Assembly (NCBI GenBank): GCA_964618855.1
Contig: CAZUCD010000129.1
Coordinates: 1 to 10,949, forward strand
From: CAZUCD01 sp964618855
Lineage (GTDB): Bacteria > Sumerlaeota > Sumerlaeia > SLMS01 > JANRJK01
Direction of reading: 5' to 3'
DNA length: 10,949 bases
Of this stretch, positions 1-6,973 are shown one piece after another (the first letter of the stretch is position 1; every line of letters starts with the position of its first letter). Under the pieces are notes generated by a model that was given only the letters and a program-made list of their open reading frames with translations, had not been told where the DNA came from and did not search any database. A program made the position numbers and the translations under genes.

Positions 1-1
1 G

Positions 2-1222
2 GTCTCGGGCTTCGACCGCTACTTCCAGATCGCGCGCTGCTTCCGCGACGAGGACTTCCGCGCCAACCGCCAGCCGGAGTTCACGCAGATCGACGTGGAG
101 ATGAGCTTCGTCACGCAGGACGACGTGCTCGGCACGATGGAGGGCATGGTGGCGGCGATCTTCAAGGAGACGATCGGCCTCGAGGTGGCGCTGCCGCTCG
201 AGCGCATGTCCTACCGCGACGCGATGAGGCGATTTGGCAGCGACAAACCGGACCGGCGTTTCGGGATGGAGCTGATCGACCTCTCGGACGCGGTCCGTGG
301 GCGCACGGAATTCAAGGTCTTCAACGAGATTCTCTCGAACAAGGCGGGGGCCATCATCGGCCTCGTGCACCCGCAGGGTGGTGCCCTGTACTCGAACACG
401 GAGCTGAAGCCCGGCGGGGAGTTCAACAACAAGGTCATCCGCGAGGCGGGCGCGAAGGGGCTCGCGTTCTTCCGCGTGACGGAGAACGGGGACGCGGACA
501 GCTCGATCGCGAAGTTCTTCACGGAGGAGGACCGGCGCGCGATCGTGGCCGCCGCGGGTGCGAGGCCCGGGGACATGATCTTCATGATCGCCGACTCGAA
601 GCAGTCGAAGGCCCTCCACCAGGCGGGCCTCGTCCGCCTCATGATCGGCCAGCGCTTCGACATGATCGACAAGTCGAAGTGGGACATCTTCTATGTCGTG
701 GACATGCCGATGTTCGAGTGGAACGAGGAGGAGAAGCGCTGGGACGCGCAGCACCACCCGTTCTGTTCGCCGCACCGGGACGACGCGCACCTTCTGGAGA
801 CGGACCCCGGTGCCGTGCGCGCGGTGGCGTACGACTGCGTGATCAACGGGGCGGAGGTCGCCTCGGGCTCCATCCGCATCCACCAGCCTGAGATCCAGGC
901 GACGATCTTCCGGATGCTGGGACTCACGGAGGAGCAGCAGCGCGAGAAGTTCGGCTTCCTGCTCGACGCCTTCCAGTATGGTCCGCCCCCGCATGGCGGC
1001 ATCGCGTTCGGGGTGGACCGGCTCATCATGCTGCTGGCGGGCACCGACTCGATCCGCGACGTGATCGCCTTCCCGAAGACGCAGTCCGGGTTCTGCCCGC
1101 TGACGCATGCACCCAGCCCCGTGGACGAAAAGCAGCTCGCCATGGCGGGGATCCGGCTCGCGACGAAGAAGGACCAGATGCTGGAGGCGGAGCGGCACCT
1201 GAACGCCGCGCCGCGTCACTGA
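2..1222 (+). CDS. aspS: Aspartyl-tRNA synthetase, 5'-truncated by window edge
   Basis: Class II aminoacyl-tRNA synthetase that charges tRNA-Asp with aspartate in the cytoplasm. The reading frame is open from base 2, and the 406 visible residues lack roughly the first 190 of a usual ~590-residue bacterial enzyme (the OB-fold anticodon domain and motif 1). Visible at the start is motif 2 (YFQIARCFRDEDF, then RQPEFTQIDVEMSF). The middle carries the bacterial GAD insertion (around TEFKVF and FFRVTENG to QRFDMIDKS). The active-site return follows with HHPFCSPH and YDCVINGAEVASGSIRIH, and motif 3 is GIAFGVDRLIMLL followed by SIRDVIAFPKTQSGFCPLT. The GAD domain makes this the bacterial rather than the archaeal/eukaryotic form. 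The N-terminal residues that separate discriminating from non-discriminating enzymes are outside the window, so that cannot be judged. aroB begins 23 bases after its stop. Confidence 0.97.
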   Translation, partial: VSGFDRYFQIARCFRDEDFRANRQPEFTQIDVEMSFVTQDDVLGTMEGMVAAIFKETIGLEVALPLERMSYRDAMRRFGSDKPDRRFGMELIDLSDAVRGRTEFKVFNEILSNKAGAIIGLVHPQGGALYSNTELKPGGEFNNKVIREAGAKGLAFFRVTENGDADSSIAKFFTEEDRRAIVAAAGARPGDMIFMIADSKQSKALHQAGLVRLMIGQRFDMIDKSKWDIFYVVDMPMFEWNEEEKRWDAQHHPFCSPHRDDAHLLETDPGAVRAVAYDCVINGAEVASGSIRIHQPEIQATIFRMLGLTEEQQREKFGFLLDAFQYGPPPHGGIAFGVDRLIMLLAGTDSIRDVIAFPKTQSGFCPLTHAPSPVDEKQLAMAGIRLATKKDQMLEAERHLNAAPRH

Positions 1223-1245
1223 AACGGGCGGACAGCGCGCGCACG

Positions 1246-2418
1246 ATGACCCCCCGCAAGCCGGCTCCCGGCTCCGACTCCACCTCATGGCTGGCGGCAC
1301 AGCCGGGCGCGCACAAGTTCCGACGCATCGACGTTCCGGTAGAGGGGCGCAGCTACGCCATCCTGCTTGGCGAGGGGCTGATCGAGCGTGCGGGGGAGCT
1401 CATCGCGCAGAAGCTGAAGGGCGAACGCGCGCTGATCGTCTGGGACGAGGCCGTCGCCACGCCCCATGGCAAGCTGCTCTACAAGTCCCTCTCGGCGCAG
1501 GGCGTCGAGTGCCTGATCGCCCCAATCCCGAGCGGGGAATCGAGCAAGAACCTCCGCGAACTGACGAAGATCTGGATGTCCCTGGCGACGGCGCACGTGG
1601 GGAGGGACGGGGCCCTGATAGCGATTGGCGGCGGCATGGTTGGGGACCTTGCCGGCTTCGCCGCGGCGACGTGGCTCCGGGGGGTGGACTTCTTCCTCGT
1701 GCCGACGACGCTGCTCTCGATGGTGGATGCGGCCATAGGCGGAAAGACCGCCGTGAACATCTCGCAGGGCAAGAACCTGATCGGCTCGTTTTGGCAGCCG
1801 CGGCTTGTGATAGCCGACGTCGGCACTCTCTCCACGCTGCCGTTGGACGAGTACCGCTCCGGGCTGGCGGAGGTCGTCAAGTACGGCGTGATCCGCGACA
1901 AGGACCTGTTCGAGGCACTCGAGAACAAGGCGGACGCGATCCGCGCCCGCGACATGGAAACGCTGACTCCAATCATCGAGTGGTGTTGCTCGATCAAGGC
2001 CGAGATCGTCGGTCGCGACGAGCGCGAGGCGGGAGACCGCGAGCTGCTCAACTTCGGGCACACGATCGGTCACGCGATCGAAACACTCACGGGCTACTCC
2101 CGGTTCCGGCACGGCGAGGCCGTGGCCATCGGCATGATCGCGGAGGGCCGCATCGCGCGCATGCTCGGCACGGGATGGACGGACGCCGGGCAGGAGCGGC
2201 TCGAGGAGCTTCTCGGCGCGTTCGAGCTTCCGCGGGACCTGCGTTACGAGGGCGCCCCCTCGGCATCGGACATTGTGACTTCGACTTACTCGGACAAGAA
2301 GGCCCGCGGCGGCCGCGTCCGCTACGTCCTACCCACCGGCATCGGCGCGGCTAGGCAGGGCTTCGAGGTCGAGGACGCCGTCGCGTTCGAGGTCCTCGGG
2401 GACCTGGGGGCGGGGTGA
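1246..2418 (+). CDS. aroB: 3-dehydroquinate synthase
   Basis: Second step of the shikimate pathway: converts DAHP to 3-dehydroquinate with NAD+ and a divalent metal, in the cytoplasm. The 390 residues show the whole family signature. These are a glycine-rich NAD site (DGALIAIGGGMVGDLAGFAA, residues 121-140), PTTLLSMVDAAIGGKTAVN (153-171), GKNLIGSFWQP (175-185) and the metal-binding glutamate in GLAEVVKYG (E209). NFGHTIGHAIE (269-279, H272 and H276) and HGEAVAIGM (H289) follow. By family comparison E209, H272 and H289 are the metal ligands. About 25 residues precede the usual N-terminal strand, so a slightly later start is possible. No convincing Shine-Dalgarno precedes the ATG. It sits 23 bases after aspS and 19 before the methyltransferase/reductase gene, which suggests cotranscription. 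No other shikimate gene is nearby. Confidence 0.97.
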   Translation: MTPRKPAPGSDSTSWLAAQPGAHKFRRIDVPVEGRSYAILLGEGLIERAGELIAQKLKGERALIVWDEAVATPHGKLLYKSLSAQGVECLIAPIPSGESSKNLRELTKIWMSLATAHVGRDGALIAIGGGMVGDLAGFAAATWLRGVDFFLVPTTLLSMVDAAIGGKTAVNISQGKNLIGSFWQPRLVIADVGTLSTLPLDEYRSGLAEVVKYGVIRDKDLFEALENKADAIRARDMETLTPIIEWCCSIKAEIVGRDEREAGDRELLNFGHTIGHAIETLTGYSRFRHGEAVAIGMIAEGRIARMLGTGWTDAGQERLEELLGAFELPRDLRYEGAPSASDIVTSTYSDKKARGGRVRYVLPTGIGAARQGFEVEDAVAFEVLGDLGAG

Positions 2419-2437
2419 GGATTCAGGCCCGCAATCC

Positions 2438-4342
2438 ATGAGCTCCGGCACCGCCTCCGCGACGGACACCTTCCCGCTGCTCCCGCATCGCAGGGAGTCG
2501 CGTTTGGACGCGGTTCGTTCGCGCGTTGTCCTGACGGATGGCGCCATGGGGAGCGCCCTCTACGCGAAGGGCGTGTACATCAACCAGTGCTTCGAGGCGC
2601 TCAACATCCAGCGCCCCCACATGGTGAAGGCGATCCACGTGGACTACCTGCGCGCCGGGGCGGAGGTGCTGGAGACCAACACATTTGGTGCAAACCGGCT
2701 CAAGCTCGCGCGCCACGGCCTGGCGGACAAGGTGCACGAGATCAACCTGGCCGGCGCCCGGCTCGCGCGGGAGGCCGCCGGCGACGCCGCCTGGGTGGCG
2801 GGTGCCATCGGGCCCCCGGGTTGGGAGGAGGAGGCCAAGGGGGACACACCCGCATTGCGGGAAGCCATCCGCGAGCAGGCCGGGGCGCTGGTCGCGGGCG
2901 GGGTGGATGCGATTTTCCTGGAGAGCTTCTCGCACACGGTTGCGCTGATCGCCGCGGTGGAGGAGGTGCGGAGCGTCGCGCCCCGCGTGCCCGTGACCGC
3001 GCTCGTGCACCTGGACTCGCGCATGCGGACCCTCGCGAACGAGTCCCTCGCCCGCGTGGCGATGGCCTTCGCCGACATGAAGGCCGACATCATCGGCTTC
3101 AACGACGGGCCCGGGCTGGCCGTGCTGAATGCCGCCGTGGAGCAGCTCGCGCCCCTGACGCGCCGCCCGATCGCGCTGCTGCCCGGAACGGGTTTCCCCG
3201 TCCGCCACGATGACCAGACGCTCCACATGGCCACACCAGAGTACTTCATGGAACTGCTCCGGCAGGGCATCCAGAAGGGCGCCCGACTGATTGGGGGAAG
3301 CTGCGGCTCCGACCCACAGCACATCCGCGCCATCAAGGCCTCTGTGAAGATGCTGCAGCCGAGCGGCGTCTCCGCCGTGGCGGGGGAGAAGACCGCACCC
3401 CCCGCGGGGCGGCCGGCCCCCGTGCAGACGTCCTCCCGCCTCGCGGCGAAGCTGCGCGCGGGGGAGTTCGCCGTGAGCATCGAGATCGACCCCCCCGTCG
3501 GCACCGACGCGGAGTCCGCGCTCGCAGCCGCCGCCCAATGCGCAGAAGCTGGCATCGACTGCGTGAACATCGCCGACGGTCCCCGCGCCTCCGCCCGCAT
3601 GGGGCCCATAGACATGGCGATCCTGATGCGACAGCGCTGCCCCGCCATCGAGTCCATCGTCCACTTCTGCTGCCGCGACCGGAACCTGCTTGGGATGCAG
3701 GCGGACCTGATTGGCGCGAATGCCCTCGGGCTGTCCAACGTGCTCGTGATCACGGGGGACCCGCCGAAGCTCGGGGACTACCCCTACGCCTCCGCAGTCT
3801 ATGACGTGGATGCAATCGGGGCGCTCGGCATGGTGGCAAACCTGAACGCCGGGAAGGACCTCGCCGGCAATCCGATGAAGGGTGCGCCGACGCGCCTGTT
3901 CGCGGGCTGCGGCGCGAACCCCGGCGCGATCGACCTCGACCACGAGGTCGCCCGCCTGGAGCGCAAGGTCGAGCGCGGCGCTGAGTACGTCCTCACCCAG
4001 CCCGTGTACGACATCCGTCTGTTCGAGCGATTCCACGCGCGGATCGAGCATCTCCGCGTCCCGGTCCTGATCGGAATCCTCCCGCTCGCGAGCCTGCGCA
4101 ACGCGGAGTTCCTGACGAAGGAGGTCCCCGGCATGCAGGTGCCGGAACCGATCCTGGCGCGCATGCGCGCGTGCGGGGACAAGGACTCCGCGCGGCAAAT
4201 GGGGATCGACATCGCCCGGGAGGCGCTCTCGGCCGCGCTTCCACACGTCGCGGGGACCTACATCATGCCTCCGTTCAATCGCGTGGATTCGGCCCTGGCC
4301 GTTCTTGAGGTTGCATCCGCGCGCCGCAACCGCGCGAACTAG
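2438..4342 (+). CDS. Bifunctional homocysteine S-methyltransferase / methylenetetrahydrofolate reductase (YitJ-type)
   Basis: A 634-residue fusion. Residues ~28-300 form a homocysteine S-methyltransferase (Pfam S-methyl_trans) barrel: LTDGAMGSALYAKG (32-45), ETNTFGANRLKLARHGL (79-95), TPEYF (266-270). Residues ~335-625 form a MetF-like FAD-dependent 5,10-methylene-THF reductase: SIEIDPP (E349), CRDRNLLGMQADLIGA, VLVITGDPPKLGDYP (D441), LTQPVYD (Q521), GILPLASLRNAEF. E349, D441 and Q521 align with E28, D120 and Q183 of E. coli MetF, so this half looks active. An Ala/Pro linker (~305-333) joins the domains. Odd point: the methyltransferase zinc triad is incomplete. Where the family has NC, this protein has N222-D223; where it has GGCCG, this has GGSCG (S288-C289); and the usual PNAG reads PGTG (249-252). 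The likely product is 5-methyl-THF; the methyl-transfer activity is uncertain. No S-box riboswitch could fit in the 19-base gap upstream. No clear Shine-Dalgarno. Confidence 0.93.
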   Translation: MSSGTASATDTFPLLPHRRESRLDAVRSRVVLTDGAMGSALYAKGVYINQCFEALNIQRPHMVKAIHVDYLRAGAEVLETNTFGANRLKLARHGLADKVHEINLAGARLAREAAGDAAWVAGAIGPPGWEEEAKGDTPALREAIREQAGALVAGGVDAIFLESFSHTVALIAAVEEVRSVAPRVPVTALVHLDSRMRTLANESLARVAMAFADMKADIIGFNDGPGLAVLNAAVEQLAPLTRRPIALLPGTGFPVRHDDQTLHMATPEYFMELLRQGIQKGARLIGGSCGSDPQHIRAIKASVKMLQPSGVSAVAGEKTAPPAGRPAPVQTSSRLAAKLRAGEFAVSIEIDPPVGTDAESALAAAAQCAEAGIDCVNIADGPRASARMGPIDMAILMRQRCPAIESIVHFCCRDRNLLGMQADLIGANALGLSNVLVITGDPPKLGDYPYASAVYDVDAIGALGMVANLNAGKDLAGNPMKGAPTRLFAGCGANPGAIDLDHEVARLERKVERGAEYVLTQPVYDIRLFERFHARIEHLRVPVLIGILPLASLRNAEFLTKEVPGMQVPEPILARMRACGDKDSARQMGIDIAREALSAALPHVAGTYIMPPFNRVDSALAVLEVASARRNRAN

Positions 4343-4346
4343 CCCC

Positions 4347-5672
4347 ATGCGCACCGCACGCATCCTCCTCGCCGCCGCACTTTTGGCGATGGCGGTTCCC
4401 TCCCTCAGGGCGGAGCCGACGAGCTACTGGCGCGCCGAGGACACCGCCCCCCTGCCTCGGATGGTCTACGCCGTTGAGGTGGGCAGCTTCCCTTCCCTGG
4501 TGCTCGCCTCCGCCGTGGAGCAGACCCTGGGCGCGCTCAACTGGTCGCCGGTCTGGATTGCCGAAAACGGCGGGCGCCAACGGGTCTACGTGGGCCAGAG
4601 TCCCAGCATCGCCGAAGCACACGCCATTCTGGGAGAATTGATTGCCGCCAAGGTTGCGGACGGGGTCGTCGTGGAAGTGACCCCGGTGCTCGGGGACCGC
4701 GTGCCCCGCCCCTTCTCGGGCCCCGTTTTGGCCCCGTTCCACCGTCCCGTGCGGGACCCGGACCCTGATCTTTCGCGCGCACGAGTCATCACGGCGTGCC
4801 GCCCCGCCGGCAAGGCGTTGCCGATCCCCGAGCAGCAGGTCGCTGCGGCCGCGGCGATCGCCCTGCTGGAGGCGAAGAGCCTCGCCGACGTCGCACTCGG
4901 CGACGGCCTCGTCCCCGTTCTCGAGGCATTGCGTGCTTCCGGGGACCGCATCGAGGACATGATGTACGCCGCCGAGCGCATCGCGCGCGGACAATGGGCG
5001 GCGTCGCCGCTCCTCAGAATCCGCGCGATGGAGCTCTGCGCTGACATGTACCTTGGCTCAATGCGCGACGTGCGAGCTGCATGGACTGCCTCGCATGCAC
5101 TCCTGCGCGAGCCCATGCGCACACCGGAGGGCATTCTGCGCGATCGGCTGCGCATCGATGCCCTGACTGGGCTAGTCCTCGCGCAGGGCGAGTCGCCGCA
5201 TCCCTCGATGCCCCATCTCCGGGCCAGCCTCAGGATCACCTACGAGGATGCCGAGTCGTCGCCACGCCTTCGAGGCCGCGCCGCCCTCCTGACGCTCCAG
5301 ACATTCGCGTGGGAGGGCCGCTGGGACCGAGTCCGGGAGTTCGGCGAGGGGATGCTGGCAGAGTTCTCCGCGGACGCGCCCCTCTACCAGGTCGCCGCCG
5401 TGTACGTCGCCAGGGGCTATGAGGAGACCGAGGAGTGGGACCGGGCGGTGAAGCTCCTCGACCGTGCCGTGGCGATCAACCTCGCCCGGTCGGAGCGCAT
5501 CCTGATCGGCGACCGCCTCGTGAACGCGCGCGAGATGGCCTCGCGCTGGCAGGCCTACTTTCGCGCCCTCGAGTCCGGCGTCTCGGCCCCCCCGAGGCCC
5601 CCGGAAATCCTTTTCGAGGCGTCCAGGTCCGACCTGGCCCCCGAGGCCGAATCGCTCGCATCCGAGGGCTGA
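4347..5672 (+). CDS. Exported SPOR-like domain protein with helical TPR-like C-terminal part
   Basis: 441 residues from the ATG at 4347, chosen because it opens directly into a Sec signal peptide (MRTARILLAAALLAMAVPSLRA, cleavage near residue 22). An in-frame start at 4305 would overlap the upstream gene and bury the signal. Residues ~38-113 resemble a SPOR domain: YAVEVGSF, then alternating helix/strand, then RQRVYVGQSPSIAEAHAI, the usual RV.VG.f....A pattern. SPOR domains in other bacteria bind glycan strands stripped of peptides, often at the septum. Residues ~150-440 are almost wholly helical with TPR-like pairs, for example around ALYQVAAVYVARGYEE and WDRAVKLLDRAVAINLA. Inference: a periplasmic, peptidoglycan-associated scaffold. 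It follows the reductase gene by 4 bases and so is probably cotranscribed, although there is no obvious functional link. The domain call rests on pattern only. Confidence 0.75.
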   Translation: MRTARILLAAALLAMAVPSLRAEPTSYWRAEDTAPLPRMVYAVEVGSFPSLVLASAVEQTLGALNWSPVWIAENGGRQRVYVGQSPSIAEAHAILGELIAAKVADGVVVEVTPVLGDRVPRPFSGPVLAPFHRPVRDPDPDLSRARVITACRPAGKALPIPEQQVAAAAAIALLEAKSLADVALGDGLVPVLEALRASGDRIEDMMYAAERIARGQWAASPLLRIRAMELCADMYLGSMRDVRAAWTASHALLREPMRTPEGILRDRLRIDALTGLVLAQGESPHPSMPHLRASLRITYEDAESSPRLRGRAALLTLQTFAWEGRWDRVREFGEGMLAEFSADAPLYQVAAVYVARGYEETEEWDRAVKLLDRAVAINLARSERILIGDRLVNAREMASRWQAYFRALESGVSAPPRPPEILFEASRSDLAPEAESLASEG

Positions 5673-5705
5673 TTCCCCGAGGAAAAACCCGGGGTTTTCG
5701 GAATC
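5671..5705 (+). repeat. Imperfect inverted repeat at the end of the SPOR-protein gene
   Basis: GATTCC (5671-5676) pairs with GGAATC (5700-5705), and inside it GAAAA (5682-5686) pairs with TTTTC (5695-5699). A 5-base bulge sits on the 5' side, and the loop is ACCCGGGG. The arm starts in the last two bases of the stop codon. There is no T-run after it, so it is a weak terminator candidate at best. It could also protect the 3' end or separate this gene from the next. Confidence 0.35.
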
Positions 5706-5800
5706 CAAGAATCCGATGCGGAACAAGCCGATTTCGATTGCCGTTCATGGCAGCGGGACCCACGCCGTGGAGCATCGAATCCCGATGGAGCTTTCTCCCG

Positions 5801-6223
5801 ATGATCCGCGTCCTCGACAGGCTCATGCTCTCCGATCTCAGCGAGGCGAACGACCCGTTCTTCCTCCAGCTCCACAAGGTGCAGGCGGTCCTCTACTTTG
5901 GCGACGGAGGGATGTTCTCGGATGAGTACTACCTCTACCATCGCCCGACCCAGCGCGACGGCACCCTCGCGCAGGAGCAGGTCCAGGACGGTGTGGAGTT
6001 CATCCGCGAGTCCATGCGTGCCGGACGGCGCGTCCTCGCCGTCGGCGGCACCGGAGCCACCATCGTCGCCGCCTACCTGATGGAGATGGGAATGTCCAGC
6101 GACCAGGCGCTCGACATGATAGCCCGCGATCGAACTGCAAAGGCCGATGCCGAGGCGCTCGAGGAACACCACGCAGAGTTGCGCCGCCGCTCCAGCGTGA
6201 CGGTCGGGCATCGCCTCGCCTGA
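5801..6223 (+). CDS. Dual-specificity-phosphatase-like protein lacking the catalytic Cys and Arg (probable pseudophosphatase)
   Basis: 140 residues from the ATG at 5801, preceded by GGAG (5787-5790) at 10 bases. The open frame extends upstream, with another ATG at 5747, but alignment to the family begins at IRVLDRLMLSDLSEAND. The order of elements is that of the dual-specificity protein phosphatase fold: I..V.D.L.LSDL.EA, then VQAVLYFGD, then RDGTLAQEQVQDGVEFIRE (residues 52-70; D53 sits at the general-acid position). After these come RRVLA(V), VAAYLMEMGMSSDQALDMI (89-107) and a polar helical tail. The catalytic P-loop should read HCxxGxxR between VL and the VAAYLM helix. Here it reads VGGTGATI and is about four residues shorter, with neither cysteine nor arginine. 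Neither other frame at this spot restores HC, so a simple frameshift does not explain it. Inference: a non-catalytic phosphoprotein- or protein-binding module, or a decaying gene. No signal peptide. Confidence 0.72.
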   Translation: MIRVLDRLMLSDLSEANDPFFLQLHKVQAVLYFGDGGMFSDEYYLYHRPTQRDGTLAQEQVQDGVEFIRESMRAGRRVLAVGGTGATIVAAYLMEMGMSSDQALDMIARDRTAKADAEALEEHHAELRRRSSVTVGHRLA

Positions 6224-6288
6224 TCGATTTGCAGGGGGGATCGCAAGTCGGTTTGCCCGCAGCCGGCGGCTGCCCCAAGGCTCGCCCC

Positions 6289-6957
6289 ATGCTGCGGATG
6301 GCGTCACTCATGATCCTCCCGGCCCTCGCAATCGCGGGGGATCCCACATCCGGAACCCTCCGGCTGGAGGATCTCTTTCGCGATTCCAGCGCCGCTCCGA
6401 AGCACGAGTCCGCGCCGCCTTCACCACCTCCATCGACAGCCTCGCGGCGCCTGCTCGTGGAGCTGCCCAATCTGGAGCGCTGGCGGGCTACCCCGACGCC
6501 CGCGCCAACAGCCTCACCAACGTCCCCAGACCTGCCCGCGGTGCCCTCACTCAGCTTCGACGGCTCCGGGGAGGTGCGCCTATCCGACCGGACCTTTTTC
6601 GACGAGCGCGGCGTCGCGCCGGGGGACGATGCGAAGGGGCTGGCGGAGGTAATCCTGACGACGCGCACGGACGCCGCCATCGCACGCTATGAAATCGTCC
6701 TGAGGGGGGACGAGGGGACCACGGGCACCGTGGTCACCCTGCATCCATCGGGAATGGCCGAGCGGTTTCTTCTTCCGGCGGGGGAGTACGAGATATCTCG
6801 CCAGCTCTGGTTCGCCCAAAACCCTTCCGCGAGGGCCACGACACTCTTCCCTGCCCAGGCGCTCGTTGCGGGAATCCGCTATGAGGGCGGGGCCGATCCC
6901 GCTGCGGAGCGCGAGGCGCGCGTCAGGATAGACCTCGCGCGAACCCGGGCGCGCTGA
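6289..6957 (+). CDS. Small exported protein with proline/serine/threonine-rich linker, function unknown
   Basis: Not recognised as a named family. From the ATG at 6289 the 222-residue product begins with a short signal peptide (MLRMASLMILPALAIAG, cleavage near residue 17). AAGG lies 8 bases upstream, which favours this start over an in-frame upstream one at 6229. Residues ~35-90 are low-complexity and rich in Pro, Ser, Thr and Ala (SAPPSPPPSTAS, TPTPAPTASPTSP), like a flexible linker. Residues ~95-222 look beta-rich and compact: AEVILTTRTDAAIARYEIVL, TVVTLHPSGMAERFLLPAGE, YEISRQLWF. The paired-strand pattern resembles a small carbohydrate- or surface-associated beta-sandwich, but no motif supports a specific function. 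It lies 65 bases after the phosphatase-like gene and converges with the DUF6263-like gene. Confidence 0.62.
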   Translation: MLRMASLMILPALAIAGDPTSGTLRLEDLFRDSSAAPKHESAPPSPPPSTASRRLLVELPNLERWRATPTPAPTASPTSPDLPAVPSLSFDGSGEVRLSDRTFFDERGVAPGDDAKGLAEVILTTRTDAAIARYEIVLRGDEGTTGTVVTLHPSGMAERFLLPAGEYEISRQLWFAQNPSARATTLFPAQALVAGIRYEGGADPAAEREARVRIDLARTRAR

Positions 6958-6973
6958 ACAGGCTCAGCCCGGG
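6944..6973. terminator. Possible bidirectional stem between convergent genes
   Basis: GCTGA (6953-6957) pairs with TCAGC (6964-6968) around a 6-base loop. CCCGG (6944-6948) pairs with CCGGG (6969-6973), leaving a 4-base bulge on one side. The two stop codons of the convergent genes are inside the paired arms. There is no T-rich tail in either direction, so termination activity is a guess from position. Confidence 0.35.

Noticed and set aside
1285..2112. 275-codon minus-strand frame opposite aroB
   Set aside because: Shadow of aroB with no domain and atypical composition.
2419..2437. S-box (SAM-I) riboswitch upstream of the YitJ-type gene, as in Bacillus yitJ
   Set aside because: Only 19 bases separate it from aroB, far too short for the riboswitch, and no such fold is visible in the end of aroB.
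2423..4363. 646-codon open frame on the minus strand
   Set aside because: It lies opposite the well-supported methyltransferase/reductase gene. Its protein is low-complexity, rich in Arg, Gly, His and Ala, with no recognisable motif. Long antisense frames are expected at this GC content.
5435..5800. Upstream extension of the phosphatase-like frame overlapping the SPOR gene
   Set aside because: The extension is Arg/Pro/Gly-rich out-of-frame translation of the SPOR gene; family similarity begins at residue 1 of the 5801 start. The ATG at 5747 remains possible but adds nothing recognisable.
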